This document shows, in pieces, positions 48,571 through 58,453 of a stretch of 64,000 bases of DNA. A program made the position numbers and the translations under genes. Source of the stretch: Escallonia rubra (lineage: Eukaryota; Streptophyta; Magnoliopsida; Escalloniales; Escalloniaceae); assembly GCA_033065855.1 (NCBI GenBank), contig JAVXUO010001497.1, positions 1 to 64,000 of the forward strand. The letters are read 5' to 3'. Each line of letters starts with the position of its first letter. Position 1 is the first letter of the stretch. Under the pieces are notes generated by a model. That model ran no database searches and was not told the DNA's origin. It saw only the letters and a program-made list of their open reading frames with translations.

Positions 48571-51066
48571 ATGACTCATAGTAGAAGCACATCAATGGGT
48601 TCACACAGTTTTCAGTTGATTGAGGAAATTGATGCTGTTGAAGGTTTGACTGATTTTGATATTCTTGATACTCATGTCGGTGATGAACCTAGGGTAGATG
48701 ATGTTTATGATCTTTCACAATGTGATGACGAGGTTAGAACGCCTAGAGAAAATGAAGGTTATGAAAATTTTGACAATGATAGTCAACCGATAGATGGAAA
48801 AACATTTAATACGCTGGAAGCAGCATATGACTTCTACAATCGGTATGCTCTTTTAAATGGTTTCGGTACTCGCAAACACAATGCACATAAGATTAGGGCC
48901 ACGAGTGCAATTTTTAGGAGACAATTTGTGTGCAATAAGGAGGGCTTCAAGAAAGTGAATGACAAGAGACCGAATGTGAACGAAAAAAGGTGTAGGGACT
49001 TGAGAACCGGTTGTGAAGCGATGATGCAAGTTACATTGTCAAAGATGCTTGGAGTGTGGGTTGTCGACAAGTTTCAAGATGTTCATAACCATCCTCTCAC
49101 TACTACTCCATCAAAGGTAATCAAGCATCGTTCTCACAGTAAGTACCATCGTACAAACGTATGTAAGTCTCTAGTATCTGACCTTAACCATGAGGGCCTG
49201 AAAGCTTCTCAGATTACTAGGGTTGTGAATGTGATGAAGCCCAGCGAAGAAGCTGACGTAACTCCAAGACAATGTTCTAGTATTATACGCATCGAAAGAA
49301 AAAATAATGTGGGAAAAGAATGTTATGGAATTATTAAACATTTTCAAGAGAATGCCACGTTGGATGACAGTTATTATTTTGCTGTAGATTTAGCTATAGA
49401 TGGTTCTCTCAGAAGTGTTTTTTGGGCAGATGGAAGGTCAAGGGCATCATATGCACAGTTTGGTGATGTTATTGTATTTGATGTGACTTACATGACTAAC
49501 AAATTTAGGATGCCATTTGCTCTATTTGTTGGAGTAAACCACCACCGCCAGTCTATATTGTTTGGAGCTGCATTGTTGGAGGATGAGACAGAGACAACAT
49601 TTGTGTGGTTGTTTGAACATTTTTTGCGTTGCATGTTTGAGAGGCCACCAACTGCAATCATCACTGACTAGGATGGAGCAATGAGAAATGCAATTGCAAA
49701 AGTGTTTCCAAATACGCGACATCGTTTTTGTGCATGGCATATTAAGAAGCACGTCATGGAGCATCTACAACCTTTGCGATCCCGTTATGATGACTTTCAT
49801 GAAGCCCATAACAACTGGACAAAAAGTGAGACTGTTGAAGATTTTGAGGCCAGATGGGTGGATTTGAATGACAAGTATGACTTAAAAGAAAATTGGTGGA
49901 TTCAAAATATGTACAACATACGTGCACATTGGGCTAAGCCTTTTCTCAAAGATACTTTTTTTGCTGGCATGACCACGAGTGGACGAAGTGAAAGCATACA
50001 TTCATTTTTTGATGGGTATGTGAATTCTAATACTATGTTGAATGAGTTTGTTGTGAAATATGACAATGCAGTTTATAATCGAAGGTATGCCGAGGAAGAT
50101 GAAGATTTTAAGACAATGAATTCAAGAGCGGTCTTATCATCTGATCATCCAATTGAAGCAAGAGTCGGAGAATGCTATACTCGGAGCGTGTTTGAGATCT
50201 TCAAGAAAGAATGGAATGCTAGTGTTAGTTGTTCGCACATAACATTGAGTAAGGAGACCGACGTCACATGGTACAGGGTGGGTTTGATAACTGTTGATAA
50301 GGAAAAATGGCGAACAGTTCACTATTATTCGTCAGAAAATGTTAACGCTACTTGTTCATGTGCTAAGTTTGAGACGGCGGGAATATTATGCAAGCATATC
50401 ATTTATATATTGAAGAAAAAGAAAATAACTGATCTTCCTGAATATTACATTTTGCCCAGGTGGACAATTCATGCTCGATATAAGGTGGGAGATGTTGGTG
50501 ATCGAATGGACGAGATCGGTAGACATTCAACTGACAAAGGAGTAAGCTTTTTAACGTTGTGGTCTGTTCGAGCAAAGTTTTCAAAAGCGATAGATAATGG
50601 AAGAAATTGCCCTTCAGAAATACATGAGATTGATGCATGGCTTAGTAGCTTCTTAGAAAAGCAAGCAGCGAGAAACAACGTGGAGAAACTTGTTGGAGAC
50701 AAAATGGTTAGTCAAGTTGGTTCAAGTATATGCGTTTCTCAAACGGAAAGTATGCATCAGATTTCTATACGTGACCCTGCTGCCCCTATTAAGACCAAAG
50801 GACGCCCAAAGGTTGCTACTAGGTTGAAATCTTCTATTGAATTGGCGAAAGAAGAAAAGAAACAAAGAACTTGTGCATATTGTCATGGGAAAGGCCATTA
50901 CCGAACTGGTTGTGCTAAGCGAAAGGTATATTTTGAAATCAACTCCACATACTACTTTATTTTTCAATGTAATATTATGTTGTGTGAATCATTTGAGAGA
51001 TGTATACTAACTTATAAACGTGCATGATCTCAGAGAGATGAAGGAGAGGGCAATTTTGTTCAATAG
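48571..51066 (+). CDS. FAR1/MURA-type Mutator transposase, interrupted by an in-frame TAG
   Basis: Exon 1 is 48571-50925 and exon 2 is 51034-51066 (AAG|GTATAT donor, TCTCAG acceptor), 795 codons in all if the stop is counted through. Domains: acidic N-terminus (1-75); FAR1-type zinc finger with Cys, Cys and HNH (about 80-175); MULE DDE core with DVTYM (D304), TD-stop-DGA (D368) and GRSESIHSFF (E474); SWIM zinc finger CSC..CKH (595-609); and a zinc knuckle CX2CX4HX4C (768-781). Codon 367 is TAG (49669-49671) where the family has Gln (TDQD); CAG to TAG is a single change and the frame runs on intact. The host FHY3/FAR1 factors share this architecture, but the position inside terminal repeats argues for the transposon's own protein. 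ATG 48571 is the first in frame; the true start could be later. Confidence 0.85.
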
Positions 51067-51718
51067 CTGCAGATTTGCGTAAGATTTGGTTTAACGTTAT
51101 TATTTTCTGACGTTGTTCTTCCACTCTTCCTACTTCTTTGTTGACATAACTGATTACTCTTGTTTGTATGTAGGACCAGTGCAAGAAAGGAGTTTGATTA
51201 CATTATGAATAGGCGTTGTAGACATGCAAAGGCAATTGCCAGGGAATTATGTGGAGAGACCAAGTTTAGTTTTGGACTATTCATTGTTTTTTACTTTCTT
51301 GATTATGGATATTTGTTGCTTATTAAGAGTTGATGATTTGTTGAATCAAGAGTGTCAAGGATTAACTCTACACTGATTGGGGCTTTCTTAGCGTACAGAT
51401 TTACACAGTGTCTTGTTATTCAATATGGTTGCAGACATCTTTATAAAAAACATGTCCTAATTTTGACATTTTGGAGATGTGTTCAATACAATTTCAATTC
51501 GGATTTGCAAGGTCTATTCGTATCAATTATGTCTATTTTATAAGATTCACATTTTGGCACCTTCCTTTTTTTTTATCTTTTTATGAATACCGTTGCGTTT
51601 TATTTGGTAAAATCTGTAATCCTACTCATTACACTATAAGTAGAACTCACTCGTTCAAACTTCAAACAACAAACTGTTATTGCAATAGAAACAAAATTTT
51701 ATACAACATTTAAAGAAG
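51067..51718. other. 3' region of the transposase gene inside the element
   Basis: Contains a short open stretch TSARKEFDYIMNRRCRHAK after an AG near 51174, possibly a further 3' exon, and otherwise AT-rich DNA. No host-gene fragment recognised. Confidence 0.35.
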
Positions 51719-52300
51719 TTAATGCAAAATTTCGCTGTTAACATGGTCTGAAACTTCTTTAAATGACGTTACTGCTTGAACAAATGCAAGTTCAGCTTTG
51801 TCCAATTCTTTTCTTGCAAGTCTATTTCGACCCAATTCATTGCAAACCCATCCTTTCTTTTTAGCCACAGATTGCAGTTCCAAGGAACCAGTAGGCTGCC
51901 CGCCCAATGCTGTTCTAGCTTCTTCGTAACAGCTTAACGTAGTTGAGAGATTCAAATCAGCATCTTCAATCATCGAACCCCGAAGGTACTTGAATATACC
52001 ACCACTTTTTGCCTTCACTTCTCTCGGAGCAGTTACAGCAACTGTGAATTCTGGATTATACATTTCCATAGGACACTCAACTCTTAGGCTAGCTGCCCAG
52101 GACTTTTTGCCAGCATCAGTCCTTTTACCAAAAGTTTCTTCTAGGGGGTCAATTGTATTGTGCTTCAGGTATGCAAGTTCAGAGCTGGTTCCATCTTCCC
52201 CTTTCTGATGAACATGAAGCTCTTCAGGGTTTGCAAATTGCATAGGGGAAATGCCTTTGGCATATGTGTTATCGTCAATTTTATAAAAATTGACGGAAAC
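51719..52300 (-). pseudogene. Captured EDRF1-like exon
   Basis: After an AG acceptor at about 52301, the minus strand is open for 193 codons: VSVNFYKIDDNTYAKGISP, MQFANPEELHVHQKGED, SWAASLRVECP, GIFKYLRGSMIEDADLNLST then LSCYEEARTALGG, KKKGWVCNELGRNRLARKEL and FKEVSDHVN, then SEILH and a stop. This resembles the middle, TPR-containing part of plant erythroid-differentiation-related-factor-1-like proteins, where FKEVxDHTN is followed by a further exon. Here the match ends at that junction. The frame is intact, so a chimeric product is conceivable with the SEC6 exon upstream. Identification is from memory of the family. Confidence 0.65.
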
Positions 52301-52469
52301 CTTGCCACATCATTTTAGAATGTAGCGCTTTGATGTTGCAAGTCACATGTTTTTACGTTTCAATTGCAATTCCCTTAAAGCAAAAACACCAATCATCAGC
52401 TCAGAATCGGGGTTGGATATGCATAATTACATAAAACCAGAGATAGACGCAGTATCACAAAAAGCATAC

Positions 52470-52597
52470 CTGCTGGCGAGCAATGTAATCGCATTGATCG
52501 AAGCAATGGACTGTAAGAGCTCGGGAAGTGCTAACAGCTTCGCCACATCCCGAATCGCCGCCTCCTTAGCTTCGACGCCGAGATCTTCAACCATCAT
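52470..52597 (-). pseudogene. SEC6: Captured first exon of exocyst subunit SEC6, one-base deletion
   Basis: Starting at the ATG at 52597 the minus strand reads MMVEDLGVEAKEAAIRDVAK, LLALPELLQSIASI, then a GTATGC donor. Plant SEC6 begins MMVEDLGVEAKEAAVREVAK and continues LLPLPELLQSI.SIKADYIARQQ. Here the DNA after GCG reads ATTACATTGCTCGCCAGCAG, which lacks one G needed for ADYIARQQ, so the exon is 128 instead of 129 bases. It stands upstream of the EDRF1-like exon on the same strand, suggesting a chimeric transcription unit with the SEC6 start codon. Confidence 0.8.
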
Positions 52598-52919
52598 CTT
52601 GTATAAAGTTATAATCTACTCCAAGAAATCAATCTACTGTGCAGAACTGGAAACTTGAGCACCATGATTTGGCGGAAATGGCAGTGTTGTGGCGGTGATA
52701 GGTTTGACTGATTGTGGCTTTCATCTGTGGTGTTGGCGATGTACTGTCGCGGCAGGAGGATGGGTGTCGGTGGGAGTGATGTTGGCCGGTGCAGGACGGT
52801 TGACGGTAGCCGGCGAAGGAAGGTTGCGACAGGAATGGCTGTTTACGGCGGCGCCGACGGAAGGTTGGTGGTCTACGGTGGAAGGTTGGGGCCTTGATGG
52901 CGGTTAGCCTGTTACGGTT

Positions 52920-53208
52920 GCGGCAGGATGTTGGGGCGTGATGTTGGCTGGTGCAGGAAGGTTGACGCCGACGCAGGAAGGTTGTGGCGCCTTTCATGGT
53001 GGCTGCGGTTGGTAGGGCCTGCGGGCTGCAACAGAAAACGGGGAGGAGATGAGAGGAAACAGGGGAAAGGGAGAGAGAAACAACGGGACAGAAAAACAGG
53101 AAAAAAAAAGCACAATACTGAGCGCTTTTTTTTTTTAACGAAACTGCGTAGTTTTTGCCGCTAGCCTCACGCAAGTTGCGTGAGGCTAGCCTTATATTCG
53201 CTTTCCCC
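52920..53208 (-). repeat. Right terminal inverted repeat of the Mutator-like element
   Basis: The complement of the left arm, ending CGCTTTCCCC. Its subterminal hairpin is a perfect 15-base stem, GCTAGCCTCACGCAA and TTGCGTGAGGCTAGC, around a single G. More arm-related sequence (CATCACTCCCACCGACACCC on the minus strand) extends inwards to about 52680. Confidence 0.9.
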
Positions 53209-53212
<4 letters not shown>

Positions 53213-53242
<30 letters not shown>

Positions 53243-53319
53243 GATTCTTAAGATTTAATTGTTGAGAAATTCAATACTAAGTGTAATATTTATAAAATTT
53301 GACGTATATCCGCAGCACC

Positions 53320-53378
<59 letters not shown>

Positions 53379-53458
53379 GATTCGTAAGATTTAATTGTTG
53401 AGAAATTCAATACTAAGTGTTATATTTATAAAATTTGATGTATATCGGCAGCACCCGT
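53213..53458. repeat. Direct duplication with (AT)n tracts
   Basis: The segment ATGATTCTTAAGATTTAATT to GCAGCACCCG (53240-53322) recurs at 53376-53458 with a few changes. Both copies follow an AT microsatellite (53213-53240 and 53323-53375). Related words (GCACCCGTA, AAAATGCGGTATCCGCACC) recur near 54950-55010. Confidence 0.8.
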
Positions 53459-56400
53459 ACCTTAAAATTTAAAAACAAATGCAGTATCCGCGTATTCGCA
53501 CCCGCATCCGTGTCCGTTCTTCATAGAAAAACACTAGTTGGATTACAGCGAAGCAGAGAGGTGAGATGTTTTCTCAAATTTTAGGCTTTTGGGTATCGTA
53601 AGATGTTATTTCGGTTCCTGAGAATGAAGATTCTTAATAAGATTTTTTAATAGGGGCTTTATGTTTTTTTTATTCTAATTAATGGAGGGTCTGACCTGAA
53701 AATTTGATGTCGGGGAACTCGACGTAACGTCTAAACCCAACATGACAGACACTGTTTGCAGTAAATGAATGGGATTTAAGTTCAACGCCAATCTTGCTGT
53801 TTGCATCGCTACGCTGATCAAATGGTCACGTATCCAAACCTAATCTAGTCAAAAGGTCTTAAACACCTGTGTTATAAACACACCCCTCAATTGGCTCCCA
53901 ATATGGTGCCATTGCCTTCTCCATCAGTAGCAATACGGATGTGTTATTGATTTTACTATGAGTACATTAATGTGTAGGTTCATGCATTATGATCCACATA
54001 TTTGTCTTATATGCTTTTCCCTAGCCTAGATTTGAGATCACATCTCGATCTTAGGAAATTAGGGTTTTGTGCTTTCCTAGCTGTTATGAAGCACGAGTGC
54101 TTCAAAAGGGGGGGGAAGTGTCGGGGTTCGGTGCGAGTTACAGTGCGGGTGCGGCTTGGGTGCGTTCCAGGTGTGGATCCGTTATTTTCCTTTCCTTTTA
54201 TTTATTTTCTGAAATTCGAGTGCGGATCGGGTGGGGATAGGATACGGTTCGGGTGCGGATCCGGTGCTTTTGGGTCAAAAACATAATTTTCGAAAGGTGT
54301 CTCGGGGGTTGAAACATAGAATCTCAGTTTTGTGGGGGTGGGGGGTGAAAACATAAAAGAATAATTTTAACGAACCAATTTAGGGCAGATCGACTCAGAG
54401 AGAGAGAGAGAGAGAGGCGGCGGCAGTCCTCTTCGCAACGACCCGGCGACTTCGACGAGACCGGCGACCACCCGCGAACTGGGGTGACCACCCACGACAT
54501 CCGCGACCACCGACGACCACTCGCCACTCACCTCCGGCAGCATTTCTCCAAAGGTAAGTCTCTGACTCTCTGTCTTCCTCTCTCTTTGTCTTCAAATTCT
54601 CTTTGCTACCTACTGTTACTCTGTTAGTGACTTGGTCGTGGAACTACTTTGTTAATTATTGTAGAAAGTCCTCTCTTCTCACTTCTTAGTAAATTAGAAC
54701 CAATATATAAACAGTGGGTTTGTTCTCACTTCTCAATAAATTACAACAGTGTGTTTGATGTTACCTTGGTACTTTTGTTATGAATATGATATATTGTGGT
54801 TGTTACTATGTATTTGATGGTATTTACTACTCTTAAATGGTTAAATTAAGTTGCACTATGTCTTTCTATGCATTTCTTAAGATCTAAATTGTTTAGAAAG
54901 TCAATACTAGGGTGTGTGTGTGTGTATATATATCCCCGCCGCACCCGTATCCTAAAATTTTAAAAAATGCGGTATCCGCACCTATATCGTATCCCCACCC
55001 ACACCCATGTCCGTGCCTCATAGGCTAGCTGTTTGGTCAGGTACTACAAATTTTGCCAATTCTAGGGTTGCTAGTTGTTCTAGATATCATGAATAAGATG
55101 TGATTGAGTCGATTATTTGCTCAGGTTATATATAATCTATTACGTTAATAGGCGAGGCTGCCTGAATAAATTTTAGCGATAAGGCAAATACTCAGGTGGA
55201 TGAGTGGCACATATGGACGAATGTAATAAGAAATGCTACTGGGAAGGAGTTGGGGATGGAACGTCTCTTGAGATGTTTTCATTATGTTGAACATTGGAGC
55301 GTAAAAGTGAAAAATTGTGCCAAGATACGATATATAAACATATATTGAACATACCATTGAAAATGCAAGCATTAAAACCATCTAGAAATGACCTAATTAA
55401 AGGTTAAGTGTCTATAAGTACCCATCTGCCAAACTATATATTGTAAGAAGTAAAACAAATGGCGAAGATTGGTTAAGTTACAAGGACTGGTGTTTATGTT
55501 TGCGGTAAATTCTTGGCGTTTTACTTCACTTGCCTTAGTTTACCGCAGAGAGTGTCTGTCGTGTTGGTTTTAGACTTTTTGTCGAGTCACCTTGACATCA
55601 AACTGTCGGTCAGACATTTTGCTGCCGTCCATTAATCGAGATTTATATATCTTACCATCCGCAGCCCAAAATTGAGCAAATGCCTCATCTCTTTGGTTAC
55701 TATAATACACTTCGGGTTTTATGTGTCTTGTCCAGATTCTCTCCCTTCTCTGTATTTTGGAAAGCTTCCCGCTCTCTTTCTTCCTTTCTGCAAAGTGCAG
55801 TTTTGCGTACGCGTAGCCAATCTCTCTGTGTGTGTGCATGTGTTTGTGTTTGTGTGTATTCTATCTCTCGTACATTTATGTATAAATGGACATTTGCACA
55901 TGCACTCTTCATTACATGCTTGGATGGTTTACATGATCAGTAATCGGTGCATTAGCTCGTCTATCTGATGCCTATAGCTAAATGGAGTCTGGGTAAAATG
56001 GGATCTGTTTTGCTCGCCTTGAGAGTTTGAAATAGCTCTCCACTCTCGTGAGTCATAAGTATTATTCTAGTTTGTTTCAGCAGCTGTCTGACACTCACTT
56101 TCTTGCTCATTCGAAGTGCCACCACCATCGCTGGCCAAGTATACGTCCCTCCTCCCCCAGCCAAGTATACATCCCTCTCTTTCTTTTTCTTCATCTTTGT
56201 TGCAATCCCAATTACATTCAATTCTGAAATCAGATTTGGTTATGTAGGTACCAAATTATTGAAACCAATTTTGGTTCTAGATATCTTGCAAATTAAATTT
56301 TCTAATTATTATTTTGACTACAACTTAAGTTGTCTCCCCGATCAAAAAGATTTTAGATATTGAAAAGAAAAGAACAGGCCATTTGGGTGGGGCGAGATGG

Positions 56401-56480
56401 GGTGCCATCCCTAACTACCAATTCTTAAGAAATAATCTGGAAAGCACTTTCGAAGTTTGAGGTGGTGAAGCATTACTTGT
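53459..56480. other. Intergenic, 3 kb, with GGTGCGG-rich segments
   Basis: GTGCGGATCCGG-type words at 54120-54260 and CGCACCCGCATCC-type words at 53495 and 54955 look like the two sides of an old transposon whose ends I could not fix. A GA run occurs at 54396-54417 and a GT run at 54911-54926. Frames at 55570-55840 carry no recognised motif. No gene is called. Confidence 0.4.
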
Positions 56481-56486
56481 ACATTG

Positions 56487-56850
56487 TGTAACGTATCGAG
56501 CCCGAGACGTTACCGGCCATGGCTTAACAGGGCTGTGGTTGCCTGGTTAATGGACTTGATGAACTGAAAATTGAAGAGCAGAGAAGGAGAATGACGAGAG
56601 AGAGAAAAAACTTCAGAAATGATAGAGAGAGAAAGAGAGAGCAAAGAAACAGCTTAAAGAGAGAAAGAGGCTTTGGTCATTATAATCCACATTTCCCTAT
56701 CTCAGTTATAGATTCACCCCTCTTCTATAGAGAGGGTGGTAGCAAATTGAAACAACAGTAAATGTCGTTAATTATCAAGTTTAGAACGGAATAACAAAAA
56801 ATGCAGTAAACGGCTGCTTTTGGTGTTGGATTCTACCCCAGTATGTGACA
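56487..56850 (-). repeat. 3' LTR (left on the map)
   Basis: 364 bp, TGTAACG to GTGACA, with AG-rich central sequence (AGAGAGAAAGAGAGAGC). It differs from the other LTR by a TAACAGGG-type insertion near 56525 and scattered changes. Confidence 0.93.
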
Positions 56851-57652
56851 TTCCCAACCCCTTGAAATCATCCCTGTCCTCAAGGATGGGAACCCAAGCT
56901 GCCCAATCATTTTTCCTTTTATTTCTTCCACCCGGATCTAACACAAACGTAGTGAGGGAACTTTGAGCACCTGCACCAACAGCTTCCGAGCAGAATCCCT
57001 TGTTCTCCTCATCAAGCTGGCTCTGAGCTTCATTTTCATCTCTTGGAGCAAAAGACACTGTAATAAAGTCTTTGTCCACTAAATAGCCACCAAAGCTAGC
57101 AACACCACAACCAACATCTAAAATATACCTTGTGTGCTTCGCCCAGTCAGTGATAGGCAGTATCTTCTCTATATAGTCAATGTAATGATTTACTCCGTCC
57201 TTAAATTGAGTACCACTTCCAGGAAAAACAAGATAATCACCATCTTCAATACTTGGTGAGTATTCTCGCGCTTCCGATGCATCTCCATTTGCCGCTGTAT
57301 TGTGTATTGAATCATTTGTCCTTTCCGTAGTGTGAGTTGTTGATTCAGAAATGGAAATAAATGAGCAATCGCCAGTGAGCATTCTCTTGGACCTTTCGTC
57401 AAACACCTTGGCTTCACAAGCAGTTTCCACGTATTTGGCCACAAAAATGGCTGTTGATAAGGTCAAAGGACTCCATTTATGCACCCGATCTTTGATTTTG
57501 GCCTTGAGACCTTCAACAAAACATTTGACATTGATTTCTTCAGAAGGTTCTTGTCCTAGATAAATTGAAACCCAAGACCTGAGTAGCAAAAAATCATCGA
57601 CATATTTACGGACGGATGACATTTGTTGTCGATACGAGAAAAGGTTCATCAA
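56768..57652 (-). CDS. Chimeric gag / PMT-type methyltransferase frame of the LTR element
   Basis: A 294-codon frame. Residues 1-90 are gag-like (QMSSVRKYVDDFLLLRSW, VKCFVEGLKAKIKDRV), the pattern of plant gypsy-type gag. Residues 140-212 (about 57017-57235) match plant PMT/QUA2-type putative methyltransferases (DUF248): YLVFPGSGTQFKDGVNHYID, then LDVGCGVASFGGYLVDKD and FAPRDENEAQ, that is SAM motif I and flanks. Residues 213-294 are element-specific and run into the 3' LTR. Host PMTs are Golgi pectin methyltransferases of about 600-800 residues, so only a tenth is present. The capture joins without breaking the frame. Expression is uncertain. Confidence 0.8.
   Translation of the reverse strand: MMNLFSYRQQMSSVRKYVDDFLLLRSWVSIYLGQEPSEEINVKCFVEGLKAKIKDRVHKWSPLTLSTAIFVAKYVETACEAKVFDERSKRMLTGDCSFISISESTTHTTERTNDSIHNTAANGDASEAREYSPSIEDGDYLVFPGSGTQFKDGVNHYIDYIEKILPITDWAKHTRYILDVGCGVASFGGYLVDKDFITVSFAPRDENEAQSQLDEENKGFCSEAVGAGAQSSLTTFVLDPGGRNKRKNDWAAWVPILEDRDDFKGLGMSHTGVESNTKSSRLLHFLLFRSKLDN
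57017..57235 (-). pseudogene. Captured PMT (DUF248) methyltransferase segment
   Basis: The 73-residue segment contains the SAM-binding motif DVGCGVASFGG at residues 179-189 of the surrounding frame and the flanking TQFKDGVNHYIDYIE. It is collinear with the host family, and no intron is visible within it. It ends abruptly after NEAQ where hosts continue with QFALERGIPA-like sequence. Confidence 0.85.
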
Positions 57653-57667
57653 TGAAATATTGTGTGA

Positions 57668-58357
57668 TTACTCGATCTGCCAAATATCATCTTCCTTCAG
57701 ATTTCGACCTTGTGTTCGGCACTCGATCTCACAGCAGCGTAGAGCATCAATGAATTGATCCTCTTCTTTATCGAGCTCCATTAGATATTCTATAGTATAG
57801 TTGTGACACTGAATGATAGGAGGTGGTGTACCTTGTAGATGCTCCAGAGAGTACTGCATTTCGCTCGTCCTTGCACGATTCGCCGACTGTGTGCTGGTTG
57901 CGTTTAACTTTGCATTTGATTGAGTAGAGTTTTGCATATCCATGTAATCTGATGCATTAATGAGCCGTAAGTCACCCAAGGTAGCCTCAAAGGAGCCGTG
58001 TTGCAGATCGTATGATGGATGGTTGTGCTCCCAGTCTTCATGTCTAGCTTGAGTGGAGGAATTGTAATTAACACGAGGCTTACACTGGAATTGGCTTTGG
58101 CTAGATTCACCTCGATCTTGACGCGGTGGAGGTTCTATGGTGGAGTTGATCTGTGCCATGCAGTTCCTTAACTGAAACTTGATTTCTGTGAGACTCTGGA
58201 GCAAGGCAGAGTTGCTCCATTGAAGGTCCCCCATAGTAGCTTTGACTGAACTCATCCTTACGTCGTATGCCGCAAATCGATTTTCCATTACTTCCCTGAG
58301 TTCATGCATCTCAGTTTCAATGAACTGGTTCTTCTTCATAGAACGAGGTATCTTCAA
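57668..58357 (-). CDS. gag-like N-terminal frame of the LTR element
   Basis: A 229-codon frame just downstream of the primer site. It contains a coiled-coil-like N-terminal part (EMHELREVMENRFAAYDVRM), a Gln/Ser-rich middle with PPPRQDRGESSQSQ and an acidic end (ELDKEEDQFIDALR), closing with a stop at 57668-57670. The gag domain proper follows in the next frame from 57652, a 15-base gap after the stop. In retroelements of this kind the two parts are normally one gag, so a shift or stop may separate them here. Confidence 0.65.
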   Translation of the reverse strand: MKIPRSMKKNQFIETEMHELREVMENRFAAYDVRMSSVKATMGDLQWSNSALLQSLTEIKFQLRNCMAQINSTIEPPPRQDRGESSQSQFQCKPRVNYNSSTQARHEDWEHNHPSYDLQHGSFEATLGDLRLINASDYMDMQNSTQSNAKLNATSTQSANRARTSEMQYSLEHLQGTPPPIIQCHNYTIEYLMELDKEEDQFIDALRCCEIECRTQGRNLKEDDIWQIE

Positions 58358-58438
58358 TTGCTCTTACAAGAATTTTGGAAATGGTGAGGCTCAGAAGAAA
58401 TTCCTACAGCTAACGACTAGTTCAGGCCCCAATTAAGA

Positions 58439-58451
58439 GGCTCTGATACCA
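58439..58451 (-). other. Primer binding site (initiator Met-tRNA)
   Basis: TGGTATCAGAGCC, read on the minus strand two bases after the end of the 5' LTR. This is the canonical plant retrotransposon primer site. Confidence 0.93.
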
Positions 58452-58453
58452 TT

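Larger units (their letters stand above)
46768..53208 (+). mobile_element. 6.4 kb Mutator-like element carrying a transposase and several host-gene fragments
   Basis: The ends are identical over the first 30 bases or so (GGGGAAAGCGAATATAAGGC) and the terminal inverted repeats are near-identical for about 290 bp (46768-47060 and 52920-53208), with related sequence further in. Flanks TATATATAT and TAAATATAT form a 9 bp duplication with one mismatch inside an AT microsatellite. Inside, left to right: duplicated TIR units, PDR-type ABCG exons, a gamma carbonic anhydrase exon, the FAR1/MURA-type transposase, and on the minus strand an EDRF1-like exon and SEC6 exon 1. The nearly identical arms suggest recent movement, while the transposase carries one in-frame stop. 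Confidence 0.9.

Noticed and set aside
48571..51066. Host FHY3/FAR1 transcription factor instead of a transposase
   Set aside because: The domain order is the same in both, but the gene lies between near-identical terminal repeats with a 9 bp flank duplication, so the transposon's own protein is the simpler reading. A domesticated status is not supported.
52629..53174. 181-codon minus-strand frame
   Set aside because: Translation of the right terminal repeat, with the same MREASGKNY start and Pro/Ser-rich run as the left arm.
55570..55968. Overlapping frames near 55.6-55.9 kb
   Set aside because: They lie in all frames and both strands and show no motif or splice context.
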